From contig NC_092345.1 of assembly GCF_963676685.1 (NCBI RefSeq), positions 27,923,585-27,987,584 on the forward strand: DNA of 64,000 nt. The letters run 5' to 3'. The notes beneath the pieces were generated by a model that was not told where the DNA came from, ran no database searches, and saw nothing but the letters and a program-made list of their open reading frames with translations. The position numbers and the translations under genes are program-made. Of the stretch, positions 34,040 to 44,300 are shown in pieces. Each line of letters starts with the position of its first letter. The first letter of the stretch is position 1. The DNA is from Mytilus edulis. Lineage: Eukaryota > Mollusca > Bivalvia > Mytilida > Mytilidae.

Positions 34040-36735
34040 TAACCTATTGTCTATAATATACGTCCTATTGTCATGAAACTGTGTAAGCAGTGTTATAATT
34101 TATTAAGCTTTGGTCATACCAAGTTTTTTTTAAGATTTGTCAACTCTTTCTATCCTAAGAGGTGAAATCTGTAAATATAGAATCTGTACTTTGGCAACTT
34201 CCCTAAATGTTTTGATGGTGTCAATTTGTCAAATAGCATGAAACTAAAAGATTTAAACTTTAATTTTATAGAATTTCTGCAAAAATGACCAATTTTGGCA
34301 TTTTATGGTCAAAATAGGCATTTATAGCTTTTTCAATATTGATGCATAAATGGCATCCTGACTTTCTATCTGACAGGTTTTCATGTGTCAATATTTGTGT
34401 TTCTATGCCTTTATCTAGTTCTTTTATTTATTTATGAACTCTGAATCTACAGAAAAGAAGATTATCTCAGACAATATGTGCAAAATGTGTTGCATAAATG
34501 ACCCTTGTCTAACGCCCTGTTTGGGTGAAGTAAAAAGTGGGGAGCTTGGTACATAAAATTTGAAGTCCATAATAAAGACCTCACTAAATTTGTATCAAAA
34601 GCACTTTATAATGTCTATTGTACCTGTTCCATTTCACATAATATCTTTCTTTTCTTCTGTAGGATAGCAAGTGATTGAAATATAAGCCTGTTGAGAATAA
34701 ATTGCATGCAAGTTTTTCCCTAAAAAGGCAAAAATCTTTGTATCAGACCATACTGTTTGTAAGAAAAGTTAATTGCAAGAGTCTTTTTATGCTCAGATTT
34801 GTTGTATCATGTCACATGAGTATAGAAATGATAAAAAAGACACAAATGTTTATTTCTTATAGCCTCAGTATGCATTTTTTTATGTAAATATATGGCACCG
34901 CCTAAATTGACCCTAAATTTTTTCCAGTCTTACTTGGCCTAAGAACCTTTTAAACTAATATGATATGTTATTTGTAACTTTTCTTTCCATTTAAAGTACT
35001 TTCAATACATATGTTAGGATCATTTATAACCAAAAAGCTTCACAAATTTAAAATTGCTGGAAAATATTACATCTTCATGAAAGGCTCCCCTTCATGGAAA
35101 AACCTCAATTTTTAGGCCCAGGCTCATATAAATTTTACTTTTGAATAATTATGCCAAGTCTGATAAATCAAATGAGTACTCTATTGCTTTCAGTACAGGA
35201 TAAGTTATATATTAAGGCATTTAAAAAGTATTTTTTTGCAATATTTTAATTTTTAAAGCCCCAAAAGTTGATAGTTGAAATTTTTCAATTTTAACATCAA
35301 AATTTTACGCGCAAGGATGAGTATAGAACTTAACTTATTGTCTATAATATACATCCTATTGTCATGAAACTTTGTAAGCAGTGTTATAATTTATTAAGGG
35401 TCATTCCAAGTTTTTTTAAGATTTGTCAACTCTTTCTATCCTATAAGGTGAAATCTGTAAATATAGAATCTGTACTTTGGCAACTTCCCTAAATGTTTTG
35501 ATGGTGTCAATTTGTCAAATAGCATGAAACTAAAAGATTTAAACTTTAATTTTATAGAATTTCTGAAAAAAAGACCAATTTTGGCATTTTATGGTCAAAA
35601 TAGGCATTTATAGCTTTTTCAATATTGATGCATAAATGGCATCCTGACTTTCTATCTGACAGGTTTTCATGTGTCAATATTTGTGTTTCTATGCCTTTAT
35701 CTAGTTCTTTTATTTATTTATGAACTCTGAATCTACAGAAAAGAAGATTATCTCAGACAATATGTGTAATATGTGTTGCATAAATGACCCTTGTCTAACG
35801 CCCTGTTTGGATGAAGTAAAAAGTGGGGAGCTTGGTACATAAAATTTGAAGTCCATAATAAAGACCTCACTAAATTTGTATCAAAAGCACTTTATAATGT
35901 CTATTGTACCGGTTCCATTTCACATAATATCTTTCTTTTCTTCTGTAGGATAGCAAGTGATTTAAATATAAGCCTGTTGAGAATAAATTGCATGCAATTT
36001 TTTCCCTAAAAAGGCAAAAATCTTTGTATCAGACCATACTGTTTGTAAGAAAAGTTAATTGCAAGAGTCTTTTATGCTCAGATTTGTTGTATCATGTCAC
36101 ATGAGTATAGAAATGATAAAAAAGACACAAATTTTTATTTTTTATAGCCTCAGTATGCATTTTTCAATGTAAATATATGGCACCGCCTAAATTGACCCTA
36201 AATTTTTTCCAGTCTTACTTGGCCTAAGAATCTTTTAAACTAATATGATATGTTATTTGTAACTTTTCTTTCCATTTAAAGTACTTTCAATACATATGTA
36301 AGGATCATTTATAACCAAAAAGCTTCGCAAATTTAAAATTGCTGGAAAATATTACATCTTCATGAAAGGCTCCCCTTCATTGAAAAACCTCAATTTTTAG
36401 GCCCAGGCTCATATAAATTTTACTTTTGAATAATTATGCCAAGTCTGATAAATCAAATGAGTACTCTGTTGCTTTAAGTACAGGATAAGTTATATATTAA
36501 GGCATTTAAAAAGTATTTTTTTGCAATATTTTAATTTTTAAAGGCCCAAAAGTTGATAGTTGAAATTTTTCAATTTTAACGTCAAAATTTTACGCGCAAA
36601 GATGAGTATAGAACTTAACTTATTGTCTATAATATACATCCTATTGTCATGAAACTTTGTAAGCAGTGTTATAATTTATTAAGCTTTGGTCATACCAAGT
36701 TTTTTTAAGATTTGTCAACTCTTTCTATCCTATTA
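34040..36735 (-). repeat. tandem B repeats (B2, B3, partial B4)
   Basis: The unit starts at TAAC(C/T)TATTGTCTATAATA at 34040, 35331 and 36616, giving periods of 1291 and 1285 bases. The third copy is cut after about 120 bases where a MITE starts. The units are about 97 percent alike by eye and contain no ORF of interest. Confidence 0.9.
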
Positions 36736-37179
36736 GGTCCGAGACCACAATTGTCGACTACCGTTGTTCACGAATATAGTCCCTAGTGTTGACAGTGGGT
36801 TACTTGCCATTAATTTTTATACCCCTTCCAAATTTATTTCTCCATGTTTAATGCCTCAAATTGCAAGTAGGGGGGTGAAATTACATTGTTAAAAAATTTG
36901 GGTCCGGAATTTTAAAGGAAAGTAGTGATTTGGTCCAGCTGAAAAAGGTTGAAAATTAGCACTTCGGAAGCTGTCAAAAGATTTCAAGACGCCCTAAACA
37001 TAAAATTGTCCATATGTTGAGTTAGAGCCGATGAAGTTTCCTATAATTTTGATATAATTTGTCCCAAAAGTAGTACAACACACTGTAAAAGTTTCTTTGA
37101 GAAAGCGCAGGTGGGATTTTTTTTATTTTCATTTATGTTCTAAAAGAAATGCACTACGAAATAATTGTGTTCTCGGACC
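36736..37179. mobile_element. 444-bp MITE with TA target duplication
   Basis: The ends GGTCCGAGACCACAATT and, reverse complemented, GGTCCGAGAACACAATT match at 16 of 17 positions and are flanked by TA on both sides, as for Tc1/mariner-type elements. The right half matches 54494-54595 in inverted orientation. No transposase is encoded. Confidence 0.75.
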
Positions 37180-37827
37180 TATTGTTTGCTCTATGTTCGA
37201 TCAGAATGACGTGATCTTGTATAAAGGTGATATTTCTTCTGGTGTGAGATGTTAATTCTCTTTTTTACGTTATCCCAGATGCTAATTAAGACTAAACAAC
37301 AAATTGGCAGTATTTGGCCACAGCCTTTAATATTATTATTCTTATTATTTATACATGTTGTATATAACTGAAAAATGAGGTTACCCGCATATTGCTGATT
37401 ATGGCAACCGTACTGTCATATATATATATAAATTACTACCACAGATAATGGTTACTGAAGATAGGATTAAAATAATTTGGAAATCACCGTGGGAACACAG
37501 GTGATGGATCGAAACCCTTACATTGTTCATCTAGATCTGTAGTAAATGATCCTATTCATAAAACAAAATGTTTTTTGATGCAGCGAATTATGCCAGATTG
37601 ACAGTGAAGCAAAATAATGATTCATTGTCAACCGCCATATAATGGAGGTTCGCTGCCAAGCTGTGAGCCAAATACATCCACTAATAATCAAAGCAAACTT
37701 CAAGTTAACTACAAGTAAAGTTTCTCAATAAAAATCGTAAAAAAATGTATATATCTACATTAAAATTTACATAAGATCAATCATACAAAGTTTGTCTTAT
37801 GTTACAATATTGTATTTATATCAGTGA
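37180..37827. other. gene-free stretch
   Basis: Repeat B does not resume after the MITE, so B4 was truncated by more than a simple insertion. AT-rich sequence with no recognisable gene. Confidence 0.45.
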
Positions 37828-38205
37828 GACAATAACACAAAACAAAACGTCATAGATTTTAACGAACGTAATCAATGCTTCACTGGTAAATTGTTGTGTC
37901 AGGGATTTCGATACCATAAATTACTTAAAACTTTTACTAAATTCTTTCATAGATACAAAGATTTGATAAGTAAATTTGGCTATACCCGTAGAAAGCTTAT
38001 TAAAAATGGTATTTCACATCCTAAATTTTATGGTAATATTGTACTTAAAGCGAGGAAATCACTATGTGATCCTTGTAAACTCATCGAACCTTTAAACAAA
38101 CTTATAAGTAAGGGTTATCGTACCAATATTGTAATTAGATCTCTGAATATAGTTCACATTGGCACTAATATTGATTTTGTCATTAGCAAATTAAAACATA
38201 ACTAA
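37828..38205 (+). pseudogene. C-terminal fragment of a retroelement reverse transcriptase-like protein
   Basis: An open frame of 125 codons starts after an in-frame stop at 37825 and ends at 38205. It includes the stretch FNERNQCFTGKLLCQGF and then FRYHKLLKTFTKFFHRYKD, with ISHPKFYGNIV further on. I recognise this as the conserved C-terminal region of a reverse-transcriptase ORF that is very abundant in bivalve genomes. Its exact class (Penelope-related or other) I cannot settle. The catalytic part is missing because the copy is 5'-truncated; the natural stop is present. Its 3' tail continues to 38834 and, beyond the Gypsy insertion, from 49557 to about 49937. Confidence 0.7.
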
Positions 38206-38834
38206 ATTTCATTATCTTTTGAGGCGAGATGTATAGAGACACAGACACGTTAACTTTTGTTTCTTAGAAGTCGCTCTTCACTATACTACTACCTGTCGAT
38301 ACATTTATTTTTGGCATTGCACAAGTCATGTCTTCTTTGACTATTAATGACGTTAAAATACTAAATCCCTGTGATGTGTTTTAGTCGATTTTAGTATCTG
38401 ATGCATGATTTTTTACTATTAATTGGTTTTGGCTTTTAACTAGCTGTCAGTAACTGCGAGTACTCTCAAATCGTATTTTCTTGTTAATTCGACCTGTTGA
38501 TACTGTTTATAATGCTTTTTTGTTATTTTTTATTTATATGGATCTTGTCTGTACACCGGCTTTGATTATTTGTAATATCCTCAATTTTTCACTTATTCTT
38601 ACAACATTTGTATAAACTTCAAGATTATAAAAAACCGGTTTTTTTCTATAGTGAACATTGATTGGTTAAATATTTCTCAGTGTGTTTGAATTTGTTTGTC
38701 AGCTTTTTGGTCATGAATGTTTGTCACTAATATTTATTTAACTGTGCATTTGTATTCAGATATCGCAGATCAAATTTATTCGTTCATTGTGTAATCATAC
38801 GTTTTTTGATTGAGTTAAGTCTGCCAATTGATAT
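38206..38834 (+). repeat. 3' tail of the RT element, left of the Gypsy insertion
   Basis: This is AT-rich 3' untranslated sequence of the truncated element. It contains AACTGCGAGTACTCTCA-like sequence shared, inverted, with 14360-14390 and 19650-19680. It breaks at ATAT (38831-38834), the Gypsy target duplication. Confidence 0.7.
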
Positions 38835-39161
38835 TAAAGTGTTATTTGGCCTGTACTGCTGATCTCAACGTAATACCCTAAAGTGGGATTTGTATGGAGT
38901 ATATATATGAAGATATAACTACCTTGATCTGTATAAGGGCTTTATTCTGGGTTCCAATTATGGTTCTTCTTTATCTACCGCTTCGGTCGGATGCATACGA
39001 GAAATAGGCTGAGCATGGCTCCAGATGACGTAGGTGTCTCCTCTTCCGTTTGGGATCTCTCTAGACTCTACCAGTGTTGCAAGGTCTCTCGGGTCTTTAC
39101 CAGTACTAGTGTTATAGGTTGGGGAAACTCCCTAAGGGATTACTAGGGCAATAACACTACA
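38835..39161 (-). repeat. Gypsy 3' LTR
   Basis: 327 bp. On the minus strand it starts TGTAGTGTTATT and ends AATAACACTTTA, so the ends are near-perfect 12-bp inverted repeats but the 3' end is TA rather than the usual CA. AATAAA lies at 38946-38941 on the minus strand. Confidence 0.93.
38941..38946 (-). terminator. polyadenylation signal in the 3' LTR
   Basis: AATAAA on the minus strand within CAGAATAAAGCCC. The 5' LTR holds the same hexamer at 49332-49337. A single clear signal per LTR is usual for processing of retroelement transcripts. Confidence 0.6.
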
Positions 39162-39170
39162 CCCCCCTCC
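39162..39170 (-). promoter_or_regulatory. polypurine tract
   Basis: On the minus strand GGAGGGGGG directly abuts the 3' LTR, the expected place and composition for the plus-strand primer of reverse transcription. Confidence 0.75.
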
Positions 39171-40078
39171 ATCTTAAAAAGGAGGAACCACAGTTCCGAC
39201 AAAAGACAACTGTAAAGACTCCCCAGGGCTAGACTGGTAGCGTCTCTCAATGTTAACCCATTACACAAGGTTGCTAGGAATATCTACCCTTAATCCTAAT
39301 ATTTAAGGAAACAAAAATTATTTTTAAACTATAAAATTACCCTTACATGAAAAAATATAATCAGCACTCCCATAACTGGGACAAAAAATTAAAAAAAATG
39401 TATCCATTATCTTCCACTGATACATTAAACAGCTGATAATAAAATTACAATGCAAACTTCACCTATTCTTATCCGTAGAATAAAAATATTACAAAAATTG
39501 GTTCAAATCACAAAAGTATCGTCCTCAGGACAAATTCATTACACCGCCCTAAATTTCCAATTTTACTAACTAAATAATTCCCCTTAAAATACATCAACCC
39601 GACAAGGAAGGACAGAAATAAGGCAATCCCTCCCATAACTGGGATACTAGCACCTGACCACAAAAAGATGACCTTGGGTCCAATCCTACCATCACCATTT
39701 AACAAACTTCTAATCTACTATGTACAGTGGTCAAGTTGGAGTTCCTAGATCTTGTCGGTTGGAGTATATACACTGTACACGGGATGTGAGGCACACAGTT
39801 CAGCATAAAAAATGCAATTCACAGAATATAAATAAATCCATTCACAAGTATAATAGTTCCTCTAAATCTTGTGTAACACAGTTCATATTAATACACACAA
39901 TATTACTTTCAAGAATCTTCTGTCTGTAAAGTAATCACAATATAAAGGTCCTCCATATATTGTTGTAAAATCCATATATATATATATATAAAAATGTTGC
40001 ATAAACCTCACATCCCAGAGCTATGTCTCAATAGCAAACCCAAACTGGGCATCATCCTATTAAAGAGGAAGTGTTCAC
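39171..40078. other. Gypsy 3' untranslated region
   Basis: About 0.9 kb between the third ORF and the purine tract, without a convincing ORF. It holds a short (TA)n run near 39975-39991. A frame at 39508-39705 on the minus strand has one hydrophobic stretch but no recognisable envelope feature. Confidence 0.55.
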
Positions 40079-41323
40079 TCACAGATGAGTTGATTCTTCA
40101 GAGTGAGAGAATATGACCTCAATGGTCGGCTTAGCATCCATCAGCAGAATGTCCTTTAACATAATGAGAGGATCAAGGATCATCCCCTGGAACTTCAGGG
40201 TGACCTCCCCTCTGCCTGGGAACATCTCTTGTGCAATGTTCCTTAAATCCATTAAAGAACAGATTGGTACCATTCTTTTTTCTATTCCAGTTTGCAGAAT
40301 AATGATATGCCTATCACTCTCTGGCATTGCCTCTGTCTGCGGACTAGGAGCCGCGACAACTTCCTCCTGGCCTGACGCATTCACCTCCTTTTGAGAATCG
40401 GCTGCAGGCACAACCTCCACTACTGGTTCTTTCCCTAGGAATTGTCTGTTCCAGGCCAATAGGTGTGCCAGGTCCAGACCATTATCCTCTGGTCTATAAT
40501 GCTCTGTAGCAAGGATGTCCTGCTGTGAGGGAGGCAGTCTGTGTACCAAGGTTGCCATGACCCTCCAATGCAGCACACACACAGGGCTGGTTATTTTCAG
40601 GGCTGGTTGGATCGCAAACCAGGCGGAAGTAGGCCATCCCATCTCCCGGCAAACACTTCGAAATACAGGCATCTCCTCCCCAGTCTGGAGGTATCCACTA
40701 GGGACTCTTGAGTTCTGTCTCAAGAAGGTCAGAAGGTCCTCATATGTGGCATCCTCCTTCCTTGTGAGCCACTGGGCCAGTACCATGACCATCTGGCCAC
40801 GATACTGGTGAAACCTTCTCTGTCTCATCAGGGACGGATCTTGTCTGTTCTCAAACATGACCGATAGGTGTTCTGCAATCACGTGCCTACGCACGTTACG
40901 TGTTACTACAGGACACCCCTTTACTGGACAATATTGGTCCGACTCACTGACGACCCATGTCCTTTCCTCTGTTCGACTACGCGGGCATATATAAAATGCA
41001 GGTTTGTCAGCTCCAGACTGGAGTGGTTCTTTGGAGGCAGTTGGCACCTCAGGCACTTTTAGAGTTACGACCAGCTTGGTCAATCCATCCTCCAGAGAAG
41101 GAACATCAGCCACCTTGGCCTCTAGAGGTGTTTTTCCTCCATCCTGTGAGTCTTGAGGAACATCCTCACTCACCTGCTCGTCTTCCACAGAGGATACCAC
41201 AACATCTCGGTAGTACGTCTTACCACCTCTCTCCACGGTCATCCCTCTACCCACACTGGGTCTCTCAGGTACTGTGGCCTTGTTATTATTGCCATCCACT
41301 TTCCCTTGATTATAGGTTGCCAT
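40079..41323 (-). CDS. Gypsy third ORF: C2H2-like finger and ubiquitin-like C-terminus
   Basis: This 414-residue intact ORF starts 38 bases after the Pol stop. Residues 1-110 are polar and probably disordered. C132, C137, H147 and H152 form a C2H2-like zinc site (YCPVKGC...RRHVIAEH). Residues 165-300 are mainly helical without a family I know. Residues about 338-406 (HIIILQTG...LKFQGMILDP...) have the strand and turn pattern of a ubiquitin-like fold. There is no signal peptide, transmembrane segment or furin-like site, so it is not an envelope protein. Most Gypsy elements end after integrase, so this accessory ORF is unusual. Its role is unknown; packaging, nuclear targeting or host interference are guesses. 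Expression may need splicing or reinitiation, and neither is visible. Confidence 0.8.
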   Translation of the reverse strand: MATYNQGKVDGNNNKATVPERPSVGRGMTVERGGKTYYRDVVVSSVEDEQVSEDVPQDSQDGGKTPLEAKVADVPSLEDGLTKLVVTLKVPEVPTASKEPLQSGADKPAFYICPRSRTEERTWVVSESDQYCPVKGCPVVTRNVRRHVIAEHLSVMFENRQDPSLMRQRRFHQYRGQMVMVLAQWLTRKEDATYEDLLTFLRQNSRVPSGYLQTGEEMPVFRSVCREMGWPTSAWFAIQPALKITSPVCVLHWRVMATLVHRLPPSQQDILATEHYRPEDNGLDLAHLLAWNRQFLGKEPVVEVVPAADSQKEVNASGQEEVVAAPSPQTEAMPESDRHIIILQTGIEKRMVPICSLMDLRNIAQEMFPGRGEVTLKFQGMILDPLIMLKDILLMDAKPTIEVIFSHSEESTHL

Positions 41324-41361
41324 ACTGAAATGATAAAAAGGGAAAGGTTAACTTTGCTGAC

Positions 41362-44300
41362 TTACTGTACATTTTGCTCTCCGCCCCTATCTGGGACAGA
41401 AAGTGGCCTATTTATTAGTTTACAGTTTGGGCAAGCATATATGTCTATTGTGTCTACTTCCTCTACTGATAAACCTACACATGTAAGGTGAAACCATTCT
41501 TTACATTGGTCGCATTGCACCATCGTTTCACCTGTATCAGGGCCCCTGCACACACAGTACTCCTTTGCCTTACTTTTTACCCTTGGGGCAAGGACATCTT
41601 TACCCTGTGTAAACTCTTCATGGCAGGTTTGCAGCCATGCAGGAATGATTCTATCTTTACATAACTTCAGCCTGTCATGATTTGTGTTAAATACCACCCT
41701 TTGAAGTTTTACCTTATACACAAAAGGAGTAATTTTATCTATTATCATACCAGGCCCCTTCCAAGGAGAACTTAACTTTTTACTTTTACCCTTCACCTTG
41801 GCTGTGTCTAAAACGTACACGAGGTCACCGGCCGCGTACTGCCGTTCTAATACCCGAAGATCATAATCTTTCTTCATTTTAGCCTGGCTGGTTTTCAAGG
41901 TATTTCTAGCTATCTCATGGGCGCTTTTGAGAGCTTTTTCAAGACTGATTATGTACTCCTCAGTTCCAGTGTACTGAGGCTCGTCTGTCTTGCCAAACAT
42001 TAAATCTGCAGGTTGGTTTGTCTCCCTACCCAACATTAGTTTGTTTGGGGTGTACCCTGTACTTCTGTTAACACTAGCCCTCAATGCCCCTGCTAACTGA
42101 GCGAGGTGCTCATCCCATGTCTCTTGCTGTTGGTCAACAAAACATCTTACAGCATCCATTAAGCTTCTATTTTGTCTTTCTACCTGACCATTAGATGAGG
42201 GTCTGTAAGGGGTAGTCCTGGCCTTATGAATCTGTAACAGGTTACAAACTGCCTTGAATAAGGAACTTTCAAAATTACGTCCTTGGTCAGAGAAGATTTC
42301 AAAAGGGTACCCAAATCTTGAGAAGAACTCATTTATTGCAGCTCGTGCTGTAACTTCTGCTGTTTGAGAAGGCAAAGGTATACACTCTGTCCACTTGGTA
42401 AATTGGTCAACTATCATTAAGATGTTCTCATGACCATTCTTTGTTTTGGGAAGTGGTCCCATAAAGTCCAAATGCACCCTTTCCATAGGTGAACCAGCAT
42501 GGTAATTAGTCATAGGACATCTCCCGTACCTGTTGGGTTTCTTGTATTTGTTACAGGTGGCACATGTTGCAACAAAATTCTTGATGTCACAGGTCATTCG
42601 GTACCACTGATATTTGGTCTTAATCTTGGCCAGTGTCCTAACTATACCTTGGTGTCCGGCACTAGGCAGCTCATGGCAAAGCTCCATTACAGTGTCCTTT
42701 AGGCTGGATGGAATTACTAATCTTACATCTGCTCCTTCGTTTTTGGGATGACTCTTTAGTATGCCATGGTCGTCTAAAAAGAATTTCTCTTTATTAATCC
42801 AGTAACTTTTTACTGCTGGTGAGGCTGAAAACAAAATGTTCTGGGTTGGTTCCTCTTTATCTTTTAACCAACTTAAAAGCAATATGAGATCAGGATCTTC
42901 TGACTGTCTAGTCTTGATCTCATCAGTGCTAAAACCGGAGAAATTGATACCCTCTGACTGAGTTACAGCTGCTACGTGGCAAGAGTTTTGATCACTAGCA
43001 ATTATCTGTGCTGTTGTTGGTGTACATATCAATTCAATATGTGTCGAAAACAATGTGTTGTTGACTTCATGCTGTTTCTGAGTAGATGCTGAGACGGTGA
43101 GGTCTTGGTTGCATGTTACCTCAGGTAAAGCAAAGACATCCTGATTATGGTCTGGATCTTGGGGTCGAGCCAAGGTCTCAGGTTCTGGTGTTGAAAACAG
43201 GTGCACCATGGCTGTGGACACATTTGTAAGAGGCTGTCTGTTTCGGTTCTTGGCCAATGGTATTACTTCATCTACTTCGTTTAAAAATCTGGCCCAGTTT
43301 CTGTGTGCTCGTTGACAGTAGGCACACCCTTTACAAGGCAACTGTTTCAGGCTTACATCAGGTTTGTAGTGTATACACTCAGGTAATGTGTCTGATGGTC
43401 TAGACAAGGCGTCTGCATCTGCATGTAAGCGACCTGGCCTGTGTTTAATGGTCATATTATATTGGCTAAGCTCTTCTAGCCATCTGGCCAACTGTCCTTG
43501 CGGTTCCTTAAAATTGATAAGCCATGTGAGACTGCTATGGTCTGTTCTCACGGTAAACTCCTTTCCTAACAAGTAATGACGGAACTGCCTTGTAAACCTT
43601 ATCACGGCCAATAATTCTCTGCGTGTTGTGCAGTATCTCTTCTGTTCAGGTGTCATTATAAAACTACCATATGCTATGGTCCTTTCTCTTCCCTCTTGGA
43701 CCTGAATAAGCTCAGCTCCAATGGCATTTTGGGATGCATCTGTGTCCAAAATGAACTTGTCTGATGTATTAGGCAATGCTAGAACTGGAGCTACAAGTAG
43801 TTTGTGCTTTAAGGTGTTAAAAGCTAATTGTCTCAGATGAGTCCAAAAGAATGGCTTTTTCCCTGTGACTTCATACAGGGGTGCTGAAATCTTGGCATAG
43901 TCTTTGATGAAAGAACGGTGGTAGTTTACAAAGCCAAGGAACCTTTCAACTTCTTTAGTGCAGGTAGGCACAGCCCAACCACTAACTGGTTGTAAGTGCT
44001 GCTGTCCAATTTTAAGTCCCTTGTTGCTTACACTCCTCCCTAAAAATTCAACAGAGGTCTTAAATAAAGCGCATTTCCTGGGCTTAAGTTTCAGGCCGTA
44101 CTCCCTGAATCTTTTAAATACATCCTCTAGATTTTTTAGATGCTCTTCAAAGGAAGGTCCTAAAACCAAGATGTCGTCCAAAAAAGCTAGGACTGTTTTC
44201 CATGTAAGTCCCCTAAGGACTAAATTCATCACTCGGGCATAGGTCCCTGGTGCATTACAAAGTCCAAAGGCCATTTTAACGCATTCAAACAAACCATACT

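Larger units (their letters stand above)
26046..36735 (-). mobile_element. cluster of two DIRS-like retroelements with A/B direct repeats
   Basis: Reading on the plus strand, the order is A1 (26046-26243), B1 (26244-27452), interior 1 (27453-29721), A2 (29722-30010), spacer (30011-30206), interior 2 (30207-33743), A3 (33744-34037), B2, B3 and part of B4. Each interior is coding on the minus strand and lies between the end of a B (or spacer) and the start of an A. A+B therefore acts like a terminal direct repeat, and A2 is shared by both elements. I find no polypurine tract or tRNA-type primer site at the boundaries, and no DDE integrase, aspartic protease or tyrosine recombinase. The reverse transcriptase resembles the DIRS order. 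Confidence 0.65.

Noticed and set aside
40079-41323. Third Gypsy ORF as an envelope protein
   Set aside because: It has no signal peptide, transmembrane segment, cleavage site or fusion peptide pattern.
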